A stretch of 64,000 nt of DNA from 79-D21 sp022839995. GTDB taxonomy: Bacteria > Synergistota > Synergistia > Synergistales > 79-D21. Below are positions 43,026 through 51,142 of this stretch, one piece after another. Below the pieces are notes generated by a model. That model was not told the origin of the DNA. It made no database searches and worked only from the letters and a program-made list of their open reading frames with translations. Made by a program: the position numbers and the translations under genes. Each line of letters opens with the position of its first letter. Position 1 is the first letter of the stretch. The stretch covers positions 1 through 64,000 of the forward strand of contig JALHIN010000012.1 of the NCBI GenBank assembly GCA_022839995.1. The letters run 5' to 3'.

Positions 43026-44009
43026 TTGCCGGATTTACCAAAGATCGCTTTCGTCGTTGCGGGCGGAACCATCGGAATGCTGTTCAGCGAAAGGCACGGA
43101 GGGCATGTCCCCAGCCTGGGAGCAGACGAGATGTTGAAGTGGCTCCCTGTGGGGTTGCCTTGCGAGATCGTCCCCATCGACTGGGCCCGCCAACCGAGTT
43201 GCCACTACACGATCGGGATGACGACGGACCTGGTCGAACTTCTCAGGAAAACCGTCAAGGAAGGGGCCCAGGGGATTGTCGTCACCTGCGGAACCGACCT
43301 GATGGAAGAAATGGCCTACCTGACAGATCTTCTATGGCCCTACCCCCAGCCCGTCGTCTTCACGGGTGCGGTGCTGCCCCCGGATTGCCCCGGAAGCGAT
43401 TCGAAGCTGAACCTCATCCAGGCCTTCACCGCCGCGGCCTCGGAAAAATGCTGGGGGCAAGGGGTTACGGTCTGCTTCCAGGACCAGCTTTTCGCAGCCT
43501 CGGAGGTCAGAAAGGTCCACAGTTCGCGAAGGGACGCCTTCGAGTCCCCGGGCCGGGGCCCTATCGCGGAAATCGTCCAGGACAAGGTGCTCCTGTACCG
43601 TACTCCGTTTCGCAGCGCAACCCTGGGAGAGTACGTCACACCGGCAAGGGAGATCGAGCTGGTCTGGGCGGCCCTAGGCTGCGGGGAACGACTTCTCGGC
43701 TGCCTTTCCAGGGGACCGGACCTTGACGGCCTGGTACTCGCAGGCACCGGTTCGGGAAACGTCCCCCCTTCCTGGCAGCCTCATATCCGTTCTTTCCTGA
43801 AGAAGGAAATCCCCGTCGTCATCACTTCCCGATGCACCCAGGGGCGTGTCGGACGGCTGTACGGATATGAGGGAAGCGCGAAGCGCCTCATCGAAATGGG
43901 GGTCCTGGACGGAGGGGGCTTGAGGCCGACTCAGGCCCGCCTGAAGCTTGCCGTTGGACTCGGCGGGGGGCTTAAGGGAAAATCCCTGCAGCTGTATCTG
44001 CTCAACTGA
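43026..44009 (+). CDS. Asparaginase/glutaminase family protein
   Basis: The 327-residue protein has the two active-site threonine regions of L-asparaginases: VVAGGTIGML (residues 10-19) and VTCGTDLMEEMAY (about 86-98). Between them lies an IGMTTDL segment. It lacks a signal peptide, pointing to the cytoplasmic (type I) group that hydrolyses asparagine to aspartate and ammonia, but exact substrate is unproven. The start codon is TTG at 43026, supported by GGAGGGGAG upstream. It ends at a strong bidirectional terminator shared with the convergent TauE gene. Confidence 0.85.
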   Translation: MPDLPKIAFVVAGGTIGMLFSERHGGHVPSLGADEMLKWLPVGLPCEIVPIDWARQPSCHYTIGMTTDLVELLRKTVKEGAQGIVVTCGTDLMEEMAYLTDLLWPYPQPVVFTGAVLPPDCPGSDSKLNLIQAFTAAASEKCWGQGVTVCFQDQLFAASEVRKVHSSRRDAFESPGRGPIAEIVQDKVLLYRTPFRSATLGEYVTPAREIELVWAALGCGERLLGCLSRGPDLDGLVLAGTGSGNVPPSWQPHIRSFLKKEIPVVITSRCTQGRVGRLYGYEGSAKRLIEMGVLDGGGLRPTQARLKLAVGLGGGLKGKSLQLYLLN

Positions 44010-44027
44010 CCCGCCGCTGCTGAAAAA

Positions 44028-44065
44028 GCCCGACGGGGCATTTCCGTTTTCCCCGTCGGGCTTTT
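44028..44065. terminator. Bidirectional terminator between asparaginase and TauE genes
   Basis: GCCCGACGGGG and CCCCGTCGGGC (44028-44061) form an eleven-base perfect stem flanked by AAAAA and TTTT, so it can work in both directions. The TauE stop codon lies at its edge. Confidence 0.92.
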
Positions 44066-44820
44066 CACCAGGAACCGAAAACGTCCCAGAGCATCTTGAT
44101 TGCGCTTGCCATGACCATTAACGCCAGGATCCAACGGATTACCCGGTTTCCCTTCGTCACCGTGAAACGGGCCCCAAGGTGTGCCCCGATCATGCTACCG
44201 GAAGCCAGCACAAGCCCCGTTCCAACCCGTACCAGCCCCTGAGAGGCAAAAAGGGCCAGGCTGACAGCCGTGAAACAGCCCACGAGAAACACTTTCTCCG
44301 CGTTTGCCTGGACCAGGTCTCGCCCTCCCAGTCCCACCAGGGCCCAGATCAGGAAAAAACCCACTCCGGCCTGAACAAACCCTCCGTAGACCCCAATCAG
44401 GAAAAAAAGAGCCCCGTGAAGCCAGGCCGGCATTCGGGCCTGACGCGGTCGTTCCCACATGGAGGGTTTGAACACGAGAAGCACCGCCATCACGAGGATG
44501 AGAACACCAATCGATCCCCGCAACAGCGTTTCGTCCAGGCGGATCGCGACGATCGTTCCCGTGAGGGCCCCTAACGCTGCGGGCAAGACCGCGGCAGCGC
44601 TTTTCCGCAGGTCGAGTGCGCCTGCCCGCAAGAAGCTGCGGGCAGCTGTCAGGCTTTGCAGAAAGATCGCCACCCGGTTCGTCGCGTTTGCCACTCCCAT
44701 GTCCAATCCCGAAAACACGAGCAACGGGAGGACCAGGAGGCTCCCTCCTCCCGCCACGGTGTTCAGAAAGCCGGAAAGGATTCCGGCCAGGAAAATCGCC
44801 AACGGGAAAAATCCAGCCAT
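44065..44820 (-). CDS. TauE/SafE family membrane transporter
   Basis: A 251-residue polytopic protein with about eight hydrophobic segments. It contains the family motif GFLNTVAGGGSLLVLPLL near the N-terminus and a second half-repeat GVYGGFVQAGVGFFLIWAL around residue 140. TauE/SafE members export sulfonates, sulfite or other organic anions; the substrate is not determinable here. It is divergent from the PPC gene with a 70-base gap. That gap contains TATCG/CGATA half-sites that might be an operator. No sulfur-metabolism neighbour is present. Confidence 0.9.
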   Translation of the reverse strand: MAGFFPLAIFLAGILSGFLNTVAGGGSLLVLPLLVFSGLDMGVANATNRVAIFLQSLTAARSFLRAGALDLRKSAAAVLPAALGALTGTIVAIRLDETLLRGSIGVLILVMAVLLVFKPSMWERPRQARMPAWLHGALFFLIGVYGGFVQAGVGFFLIWALVGLGGRDLVQANAEKVFLVGCFTAVSLALFASQGLVRVGTGLVLASGSMIGAHLGARFTVTKGNRVIRWILALMVMASAIKMLWDVFGSW

Positions 44821-44890
44821 CGTTCCTCCTTTTCCTGCTCATTATGGTAAACTATCGTTGTGATCGATACTTTTCCCCGGGGGTGAGGCC

Positions 44891-45316
44891 ATGCGCTACG
44901 CGGTCACGAACGAAATCATCGCGATTCGGCTGTCTGAAGGCGAGGAACTGAACCGATCGATCAGCCAAGTTTGCGAGGAATACGCCGTCGATTCCGCAGT
45001 CGTCCTGTCTGCGGCCGGATTCGTCAGAAACGTGACCTTCGGCTGGTTCACGGGCAAGGAATACCTCATGGAAACCCATAACGAGATCTTCGAGCTGCTT
45101 TCCCTCAGCGGAGACATCAGCTACAAGGAAGGGAAACTTTATCCCCACATCCATACCGTCCTGGGCAGGAAAGACCATACCACCGTGGGCGGGCACATCC
45201 TGTCCGCCGTTGTCGACCACAACCTGGAGATCTTCATCAAGCCCCTGCAGTCAGTCCGCCTTTCACGGGCCTTTGACGGGTGGTTCGAGGCGATCGTGCC
45301 CGAACGCCGCACCTAG
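44891..45316 (+). CDS. PPC-domain (DUF296) protein
   Basis: The 141-residue protein is a single PPC/DUF296 domain with LRLSEGEELNRSI-like IRLSEGEEL, SAAGFVRNVTFG, LSLSGDIS and PHIHTVLGRKDHTTVGGHI. The histidines in the last block (HIH and GGH) fit the trimeric PPC metal site. Plant PPC proteins carry AT-hooks, but bacterial ones like this do not, and their role is unknown. It ends four bases inside the convergent ybaK gene. Confidence 0.88.
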   Translation: MRYAVTNEIIAIRLSEGEELNRSISQVCEEYAVDSAVVLSAAGFVRNVTFGWFTGKEYLMETHNEIFELLSLSGDISYKEGKLYPHIHTVLGRKDHTTVGGHILSAVVDHNLEIFIKPLQSVRLSRAFDGWFEAIVPERRT

Positions 45317-45843
45317 GAAGTTTTCCCCGGGGGAGGGGCACCCTGCCCCTTCCCCTCTTTTTTTATGGCCGCTTTCCTGCCTTTCGTCATTTGGAGCAGC
45401 TCTTCGGGAGAGACGGGGAAGAACGCATGGTCCGTTCCCGCTGCTGCCCAGACGGTTTCCTGCAGGAAAAGGTCTTCATCAAGAAAGGCTTCGATCTCGG
45501 ACGGGAAACCGACGGGAGGGACGCCTCCCACCGCAAAACCGGAATATTCCAGGACGATTTCCGGGCGTGCCATTGAGATCTTTTTCACCCCGGGGAGAAG
45601 TTTACGCACCGCTTTCAGGTCCACGCGGTTCGTCCCGCTCATCAGCGCCAGGACAAACCGGCCGTCGGCCTGCAGCACGATGGTTTTCAGAATGGCCTCC
45701 CGTGGAGCTCCCACGGCCCTCGAAGCGTCTTCCACCGTAAAGATCGTGTCCCGGCTGAAAAGGATCTGTCCGCCGTAGCCCGCTTTTCGAAGAAACCTTC
45801 TGACTTTCTCGACCGCTTCCTCCATCGGCGCTTCCGCGCTCAT
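45313..45843 (-). CDS. YbaK/EbsC family aminoacyl-tRNA deacylase
   Basis: The 176-residue protein has the YbaK/prolyl-tRNA editing domain, with the conserved active-site lysine in ILKTIVLQAD (about residue 48), ALMSGTNRVDLKAV, and GGVPPVGFP. Members hydrolyse Cys-tRNA(Pro) or related mischarged tRNAs. A charged lysine-rich tail follows the domain. The ATG at 45843 overlaps the transglycosylase stop by four bases. Convergent overlap with the PPC gene at 45313-45316 is only the two stop codons. Confidence 0.92.
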   Translation of the reverse strand: MSAEAPMEEAVEKVRRFLRKAGYGGQILFSRDTIFTVEDASRAVGAPREAILKTIVLQADGRFVLALMSGTNRVDLKAVRKLLPGVKKISMARPEIVLEYSGFAVGGVPPVGFPSEIEAFLDEDLFLQETVWAAAGTDHAFFPVSPEELLQMTKGRKAAIKKEGKGQGAPPPGKTS

Positions 45844-47837
45844 TTTCCAGCCTCCTTTCCCGATTGCCCAGCTCCGCCGTTTCCGCCTTCCAGGGCCCTG
45901 TACACCGCGTGGTTTCCCAACACTTTCCGAACGTACTCGTTGGTTTCGGGAAACGGGATCTCCTCGACCCATTCGTCGATGGCTCCCGTCCTCTTGACCC
46001 ATTTCCGGACGGACCCGCTACCGGCATTGTAGGCTGCCAGTGCTTCTTCCACTGTCTCGAACGATCCCAAGTGACGGGCGAGATGGGCGGTACCCAAAAG
46101 GATGTTCGTCCGGGGGTCCCAGGGGTCCGCCTTCTCCATTCCGAGCCTCCTGGCTTCATCCTGGCCGGTCGCCGGCATCAGCTGCATCAGGCCCAACGCA
46201 CCGGCGGAACTGACCGCGGCCGGATCGAAAGCACTTTCCTGCCGCATGACAGCCCAAACGAGAAGAGGGTCTACCCCGAACCGGACCGACGCTTCCTGCA
46301 CTTCCGGGGCGTAGGCCTTGGGGAACAGGAGCGAGAGCAATTCGGACGAAAGGGTCAAACCCTGCGGCAGGGAAGGTCTCGCCCGCTCCGCGAGCCTCAC
46401 CGAACCGGCAAAATCCCCGCTCCACGCGGCCAGCCAGGACGCGCGGGCCAAGGCCTCCCCCCTTCCCGATGCCTCCAGCTTCAACCTCGCGTAGGTAACA
46501 AACCCCCAGCTTTCCAGCGGATCCTGCCCCCTTTGCCAGTTGGGCCGCCGAATTGCCCCAAGCGCGGGACCTCCCCGGGGGAAAACCCGCCAGGCATAAA
46601 GGGAAAGGGGTTCCTGCGAAACCAGCTTTTCCTCCCATCGTTTTGCGAAAAGCTCATCCCCTTTTTTTCGCGAGCTTTGGGAAAGCCAGAAAAGAAGCCG
46701 AGCCCTCTCCAGTCCCTCAGGAGCCCCATCCAGCGCTTTCTCCCACTCGATTCCCGCACCCGCTGGATCTCCTGCCGCCCATAGTTTCCAGCCCAGTTGC
46801 CAGTGCAGTCTCGAAGCAGCCGCCCCTTTGGGGAACCGCCGGAAGAGTTCCGTAACCTCGAACGCAGAAGCTTCCGGCCCCGCCTGGATCGCCATGGCAT
46901 ACAAGGCGGCTTCCGCTGCGGGGCCATCTCCCCGGGCGAGCCTCCTTAGGGCCGCCTTCGCGCTTTCCAGGCCCGATGAAGCGATGCCGAGCCGCCGGAC
47001 CGAAGAGGAGGAATACGAGGCCCCTTCGCGGGCGAGACCTTCCCAGAGGAGAACCGCTTCTTCCCCTCGCTTTGCACGGAAAAGCGAGAGGGCATACCAG
47101 AACCGCCCCTTTGCCGACAGGCGGGATTTCCCGTTTCCCTCGCCGGTTACCGACCCGAAAGAATCGATCGCGGCGAGGTAGTCTCCCGAAAGGGCGGACG
47201 CGATCCCCATGGCTTCCCTCGCTTCCGCGGAGGTCCCCATTCCCGGGCGTTGCAGGAACGAGATCCCTTCCGGGGCAAGCGGCCGGATTTCCAGTAATGC
47301 CAAGGCGTCTTTGACCCCGGCGGCAGGAGACTTCAGGACCAGGGAGAGCGCCTGGACCTTTCGGCCGTTGTCTGAACCCGCCCAAAGCAGCATTTTCCTT
47401 GCCCATGTCCCCTTTTCACCCGGGGAGGCAAGCCTTTCCCGGAGATAGGCAACGGTATACCTCAACTCCTCCGGGAGGGCAGGAGAAGCCCACAGTTTTT
47501 TTGCAAGCCTTGCCGCCTCTTCCGCTCGGCCGGTTCGTTCCATGCCGAGTGCCCTCAGGAGGTCCGCATAAGGGAGGACGGAGGCCGGAATGCCCTTGCG
47601 GGCGCGGTCCAGGATCCGCACGGCCTTTTCCCAGTCCTGCCGAAGCCAGGCGGCATTCGCGGCCAGGCACGCTTCCCGCGGAGACCACTCCTTTCTAGTA
47701 GAAAGGGCCGCGTCGAACTCTTTCCAACGCCTTTCGTAGAAGAGCGCCGTCATCGAGGGGGAAGCGCCCCACGCCGCCGGAACGCAACCGGCCCAAAGCG
47801 ATGCGAGGCAAAGGAGAACAAGGGTGGTTTTTTTCAT
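45840..47837 (-). CDS. Soluble-type lytic transglycosylase
   Basis: A 665-residue exported murein-cleaving enzyme with a signal peptide (residues 1-24; LLCLASLWAGC could also be a lipobox, giving a lipoprotein). A long superhelical region follows (about 30-480, TPR-like alanine-rich repeats). The C-terminal SLT domain has AVMRQESAFDPAAVSSAGALG (catalytic Glu in ES), LMQLMPATG and AAYNAGSGSVRKW. This is the Slt70 architecture. Coupled downstream is ybaK; upstream, the DtxR-type regulator gene overlaps its start by four bases. Confidence 0.93.
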   Translation of the reverse strand: MKKTTLVLLCLASLWAGCVPAAWGASPSMTALFYERRWKEFDAALSTRKEWSPREACLAANAAWLRQDWEKAVRILDRARKGIPASVLPYADLLRALGMERTGRAEEAARLAKKLWASPALPEELRYTVAYLRERLASPGEKGTWARKMLLWAGSDNGRKVQALSLVLKSPAAGVKDALALLEIRPLAPEGISFLQRPGMGTSAEAREAMGIASALSGDYLAAIDSFGSVTGEGNGKSRLSAKGRFWYALSLFRAKRGEEAVLLWEGLAREGASYSSSSVRRLGIASSGLESAKAALRRLARGDGPAAEAALYAMAIQAGPEASAFEVTELFRRFPKGAAASRLHWQLGWKLWAAGDPAGAGIEWEKALDGAPEGLERARLLFWLSQSSRKKGDELFAKRWEEKLVSQEPLSLYAWRVFPRGGPALGAIRRPNWQRGQDPLESWGFVTYARLKLEASGRGEALARASWLAAWSGDFAGSVRLAERARPSLPQGLTLSSELLSLLFPKAYAPEVQEASVRFGVDPLLVWAVMRQESAFDPAAVSSAGALGLMQLMPATGQDEARRLGMEKADPWDPRTNILLGTAHLARHLGSFETVEEALAAYNAGSGSVRKWVKRTGAIDEWVEEIPFPETNEYVRKVLGNHAVYRALEGGNGGAGQSGKEAGK

Positions 47838-48316
47838 GGTCCTTCGTTTTCTTCTTCCCGGCGGTTGCAGGTGCAGGGACGGCTTTCCCCCGTTTCGACG
47901 AAAAGCCGGAACTGCTCCAGCCAGCGTGGTTTTCCCCATTCGCAGAGACCAATGAACCGGATGAAAGCAAGGAAGCGTTCCAGGCATTTCGGGGAAATCC
48001 CGTGCTCCATGGCGCAGGCGTTGAGTTCCGCTTCCTCTTCTTCCAGGCCCAAAACCTCAAGGAGAAAATCCCGGATGGAAACTTCCTTCTCTACTAGGTG
48101 CGATGCCATTTTGTCCCCTTCATCGGTCAGGGTCAGGTACCCATAGGGTTCCTGCCGGACGTACCCCTTGGCTTTCAGGCTGGAAAGAATCCCCACCACG
48201 GTGGGGGCCTTGACCCCCATGATGGCGGAAAGGTCCTTTACGCGAACGACCTTGCTTTCCTTCTGCAACTTGTATATGGTCTTCAGGTAATCTTCGCCGC
48301 GGGCCGTCAGTTCCAT
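47834..48316 (-). CDS. DtxR/MntR-family metal-dependent regulator
   Basis: The 160-residue protein has an N-terminal winged helix (KTIYKLQKESKVVRVKDLSAIM, with GVKAPTVVGILSSLKAKG as recognition helix). A metal-binding dimerisation domain contains EKEVSIRDFLLEVLG and HGISPKCLERF. No SH3-like third domain is present, so it is MntR-sized. A cysteine motif CTCN at residues 150-153 near the C-terminus is unusual. It is divergent from citG and coupled to the transglycosylase gene, so it may regulate itself with manganese or iron. No transporter gene is adjacent. Confidence 0.9.
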   Translation of the reverse strand: MELTARGEDYLKTIYKLQKESKVVRVKDLSAIMGVKAPTVVGILSSLKAKGYVRQEPYGYLTLTDEGDKMASHLVEKEVSIRDFLLEVLGLEEEEAELNACAMEHGISPKCLERFLAFIRFIGLCEWGKPRWLEQFRLFVETGESRPCTCNRREEENEGP

Positions 48317-48393
48317 GAATTAGCCCTCCCTACATTTTTTAGGATATTGAGTCGAGTATCGCCCAGGCCAGGCGGCAAGTCAAGGAGAACAGA

Positions 48394-49269
48394 ATGGACG
48401 AAGGAACGATTCTTGGAAGCCTGGCCACCCTTGCTTCCGCCTGGGAAGTCCAGACTGGACCGAAACCGGGGCTGGTCGACCCGTTCAGCTGCGGGGCCCA
48501 TGACGACATGGACTACGTGACCTTCCTGGCAAGCATAAGCGCACTCTCGCCTTACTGGAGCCAGCAGGCGAGAATCGGCCTGGACGGGACCCCCCCGGCA
48601 AGGGCCATGGAGCGGCTGCGGCCGGTCGGCCTGGAGATGGAACGGGCCATGGCCCGGGCCACCGGGGGAGTGAATACGCACAAGGGATTGATTTTTGCCC
48701 TGTCCCTCCTTCTGTTCGGAGCGGGGTCGGGGCTTAGGCGGTCAGGCAGGGTGGATCCCGGGGAGGCTGCCGAACTGGCCGCTTCCGCCGTGGCCGAGTC
48801 CGTTCGCGCGGAATTCGATCACCTGTCCCGCTCGGGCCTTCCCGCGGCCCGGACTCACGGGGAGACCCTGTTCCTGAAGCACGGCATTACCGGGATCCGC
48901 GGGGAAGCCGCCTCCGGGTTTCCCTCGGTCATCGAACAGGGCCTTCCGGCCTTGAAACAGGCCCTCCAATCGGGGGCTTCGCTGCAGGATGCGGCACTGC
49001 ACGCCTTTTTCGCCATCGCAGCCGTCTGTGAGGACAGCAACGTCATCAGCCGAGGGGGCTTCGACTTCTGGAGAGGGACCCACCTGCCCCGCATGCGTGC
49101 CCTTTCCGAGCCTCTCCCCCCCTACTCGCCCGGCTTCATCCAAGGCCTGCAAGCGCTCGATGCCGAATATGCCTCCCTCCGCATCAGCCCCGGAGGGGCG
49201 GCGGACCTTCTGAGCTGTACTCTTTTCCTGAATTGGGCACAGCTTGTCAACATGGCGCGTTTGAGTTAG
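48394..49269 (+). CDS. Triphosphoribosyl-dephospho-CoA synthase-like protein (CitG/MdcB family)
   Basis: The 291-residue protein has the CitG signatures KPGLVDPFSCGAHDDMDY, VNTHKGLIFALSLLL, and EDSNVISRGG. CitG builds the prosthetic-group precursor of citrate lyase and malonate decarboxylase acyl carrier proteins. No citrate lyase or malonate decarboxylase gene is in the window, so it is an orphan here. It could serve another acyl-carrier enzyme or a related ribosyl-transfer. It is 29 bases before the XRE regulator gene, probably with its own promoter region between 48317 and 48393 shared divergently with the DtxR-type gene. Confidence 0.88.
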   Translation: MDEGTILGSLATLASAWEVQTGPKPGLVDPFSCGAHDDMDYVTFLASISALSPYWSQQARIGLDGTPPARAMERLRPVGLEMERAMARATGGVNTHKGLIFALSLLLFGAGSGLRRSGRVDPGEAAELAASAVAESVRAEFDHLSRSGLPAARTHGETLFLKHGITGIRGEAASGFPSVIEQGLPALKQALQSGASLQDAALHAFFAIAAVCEDSNVISRGGFDFWRGTHLPRMRALSEPLPPYSPGFIQGLQALDAEYASLRISPGGAADLLSCTLFLNWAQLVNMARLS

Positions 49270-49272
49270 ATT
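49244..49272 (+). promoter_or_regulatory. Candidate promoter of the XRE/ImmA unit
   Basis: TTGTCA (49244-49249) and TAGATT (49267-49272) are 17 bases apart and sit at the citG 3' end, 27 bases before the XRE gene. Confidence 0.5.
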
Positions 49273-49298
49273 ATTAGAAAACAGGGAGGGGAGATCGG

Positions 49299-49667
49299 AT
49301 GAGTCTGGGACTTCGTTTGAAAACGTTGCGGAAATCCAGCGGGCTGACCCAGCAAAACCTGGCGGAAAAGGTCGGCGTCAGCCGAATTTACATTCAGGCC
49401 CTCGAAAGCAACCGCAGACTCCCTTCGATGAAGCTGCTCCAGAAATTGGCCCACGCACTCGGGGTCGAGGTGGCCGATATCGTGGAGACCTTCGGCGGGG
49501 ACCGCCAAAACCGTTTCCAGATCGAGGAGCTCTGGAACTCGGCGGGAGTGGAGCTCTGGTACAAGCGGAAACGGCTCTCCCCCGAGGAAGTTCTCCTCGT
49601 ACGCCGGCTTGTCGATGCCGCGCTTTCCGACTGGGATGAAGGCCAAGAAGACCGGAAGGATTCCTGA
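49299..49667 (+). CDS. XRE-family helix-turn-helix regulator
   Basis: The 122-residue protein has a classical HTH (residues 4-60: LRLKTLRKSSGLTQQNLAEK, then VGVSRIYIQALESN). A helical C-terminal tail of about 60 residues follows, with FQIEELWNSAGVELW. Its 3' end overlaps the ImmA-like gene by more than 30 bases. XRE regulators paired with ImmA/IrrE peptidases are usually cleaved by their partner to derepress a target, as in mobile elements and the DdrO/IrrE system; that link is inferred. Confidence 0.9.
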   Translation: MSLGLRLKTLRKSSGLTQQNLAEKVGVSRIYIQALESNRRLPSMKLLQKLAHALGVEVADIVETFGGDRQNRFQIEELWNSAGVELWYKRKRLSPEEVLLVRRLVDAALSDWDEGQEDRKDS

Positions 49668-50067
49668 GGAAGGGGACTCCTCCATCGACTTTCCCCGCCC
49701 TCCGGAAGTCCTCCCGGCTTGGGCGCTGGAAGAAGCCAGGCCCTGGTGGAACCTGGACGAGTTCAGCCTTCTCGTCCGCGCCGAGGAAGCCTGCGGGAGA
49801 ATCCTTGAGCTCAAACGGGTCCCCCTGACGGAGAACCTTTGGGGCCTGCACGTTGCGCGCGGAGACAGGGCCCGCATCTACGTCAACAGCCTCCTTCCCC
49901 CGTTCTGGCAGCGTTTTGCGTGCTACCACGAACTGTACCACCTTCTCGTCCACCGTCGGGGAGAAGCCTTCTGGGCCCGAACCGCTGCCCCCCTCTCGAG
50001 CTTCGAGTACCAGGCCGACCTTTTCGCCTGGGCCTGCATGCTCCCGGAGTGGCAGGAATCACCTTGA
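49615..50067 (+). CDS. ImmA/IrrE-family metallopeptidase
   Basis: The 150-residue protein carries the zinc-peptidase motif HELYH (about residue 105) within CYHELYHLLVH and a downstream glutamate in FEYQADLFAWACML, so the active site looks intact. The N-terminal half is short and lacks a DNA-binding domain. The start could be ATG 49615 or ATG 49636; neither has a strong ribosome-binding site, which fits translational coupling with the overlapping XRE gene. It also overlaps the radical-SAM gene by four bases. Peptidase cleavage of the neighbouring regulator is the natural hypothesis. Confidence 0.88.
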   Translation: MPRFPTGMKAKKTGRIPEEGDSSIDFPRPPEVLPAWALEEARPWWNLDEFSLLVRAEEACGRILELKRVPLTENLWGLHVARGDRARIYVNSLLPPFWQRFACYHELYHLLVHRRGEAFWARTAAPLSSFEYQADLFAWACMLPEWQESP

Positions 50068-51086
50068 AGCGGCGGAAATCCCTCCCATTCTTTTTCGCCA
50101 TGGCAGGCTGCAGAAACCGATGCGTGTACTGCGACCAGGCCAAAATCACGGGAACAGGCGTCGCTCCTACCCCGAAAGAGATTCGCCGCCGCCTGGAAGA
50201 GCTGGAAGATGCCGTCGAAATCTGCTTTTTCGGCGGGAGCTTCACTTGCCTGCATCCCTCCCTGGTGGAATCCTACCTGGAAGCAACGGCTTTTGCCCCT
50301 TCCGGGAGCTCCCTTCGCCTTTCCACCCACCCTCTTTGCCTCGCGGCGGGAACAATTCGATTGTTGAAAGAGGCCACCCGCGGAACCTGCCCCGTTTCCT
50401 GCGTTGAGGTGGGCATCAGTTCGCTCGACAACGACGTCCTGCAAACCTGCGCAAGGGGATACACGGCGGAGGAGGCCCTGCGTTCTGTCGACCGGCTGCT
50501 CCAGGAGGACCTGCCCACAGGGATCCAGCTCATGATCGGCCTGCCCGGCCAGGATATCGAATCGACCTTCCGCGACCTTCGGCTGTTGGCCCAGCTGAAG
50601 GGACCGTGCTCGGTAGCCCTTCGGATCTATCCCTGTCTCGTTCTCAAGGGCACCCCGCTGGAATCTCTCTGGAAGTCCGGCAAGTATGGGCCCCTCGAGA
50701 CGGAACAAGCGGTTCGGTGGACTGGGCGGCTGTTGGTCGAGGCCCTGGACCTGGGGTTTGAAGTGTTGCGGGTCGGCCTGGCCGAAACGGACTCCCTTGC
50801 TTCTTCCGTGAGCGCTGGCCCTCATCACCCGGCTTTCGGGGAACTTGCATGGGGTGAATGCGCGGCCCTCCTTCTCGTCCGAAATTCCGAGAGAGGCCCC
50901 TGGGTCGAACACTGGAAGAAACGCTCCCTTTTTCTCGGTCATGGGAAACGGGGAATCAGGAGGCTTGCCGAGCTTTCCGGGCAAAGCGATTCCGAAGCGC
51001 TCGCCCGCCTGTCTTTCTGGCCGGGCGGAACAGGGTTTAGGGGAAAAGAAGGTTCGCGAGTTGACAACCCGGAAGACGAACTCTAA
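50064..51086 (+). CDS. Radical SAM protein, Elp3-like core
   Basis: The 340-residue protein has the cluster motif CRNRCVYC (cysteines near residues 17-24) and an EICFFGGSFTCL segment. SCVEVGISSLDNDVLQTCARGYT is a typical Elp3/HemN-like strand order. The reading frame starts at TTG 50064, seven bases after AGGAA and overlapping the ImmA stop; earlier in-frame codons lie in the shadow of that gene. The substrate is unknown. The tail contains WGECAALLLVRN and a charged end. The tight coupling to the XRE/ImmA pair suggests co-expression. Confidence 0.88.
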   Translation: MKRRKSLPFFFAMAGCRNRCVYCDQAKITGTGVAPTPKEIRRRLEELEDAVEICFFGGSFTCLHPSLVESYLEATAFAPSGSSLRLSTHPLCLAAGTIRLLKEATRGTCPVSCVEVGISSLDNDVLQTCARGYTAEEALRSVDRLLQEDLPTGIQLMIGLPGQDIESTFRDLRLLAQLKGPCSVALRIYPCLVLKGTPLESLWKSGKYGPLETEQAVRWTGRLLVEALDLGFEVLRVGLAETDSLASSVSAGPHHPAFGELAWGECAALLLVRNSERGPWVEHWKKRSLFLGHGKRGIRRLAELSGQSDSEALARLSFWPGGTGFRGKEGSRVDNPEDEL

Positions 51087-51089
51087 ACT
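51061..51089 (+). promoter_or_regulatory. Promoter of the RpiR regulator gene
   Basis: TTGACA (51061-51066) and TAAACT (51084-51089) are 17 bases apart, overlapping the radical-SAM stop codon. It is 54 bases before the regulator start. Confidence 0.75.
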
Positions 51090-51142
51090 GGATGCCGTAT
51101 ACTTGACCTTTTGTTTATCTACTGTGGGAGGAATGCCGAAGA

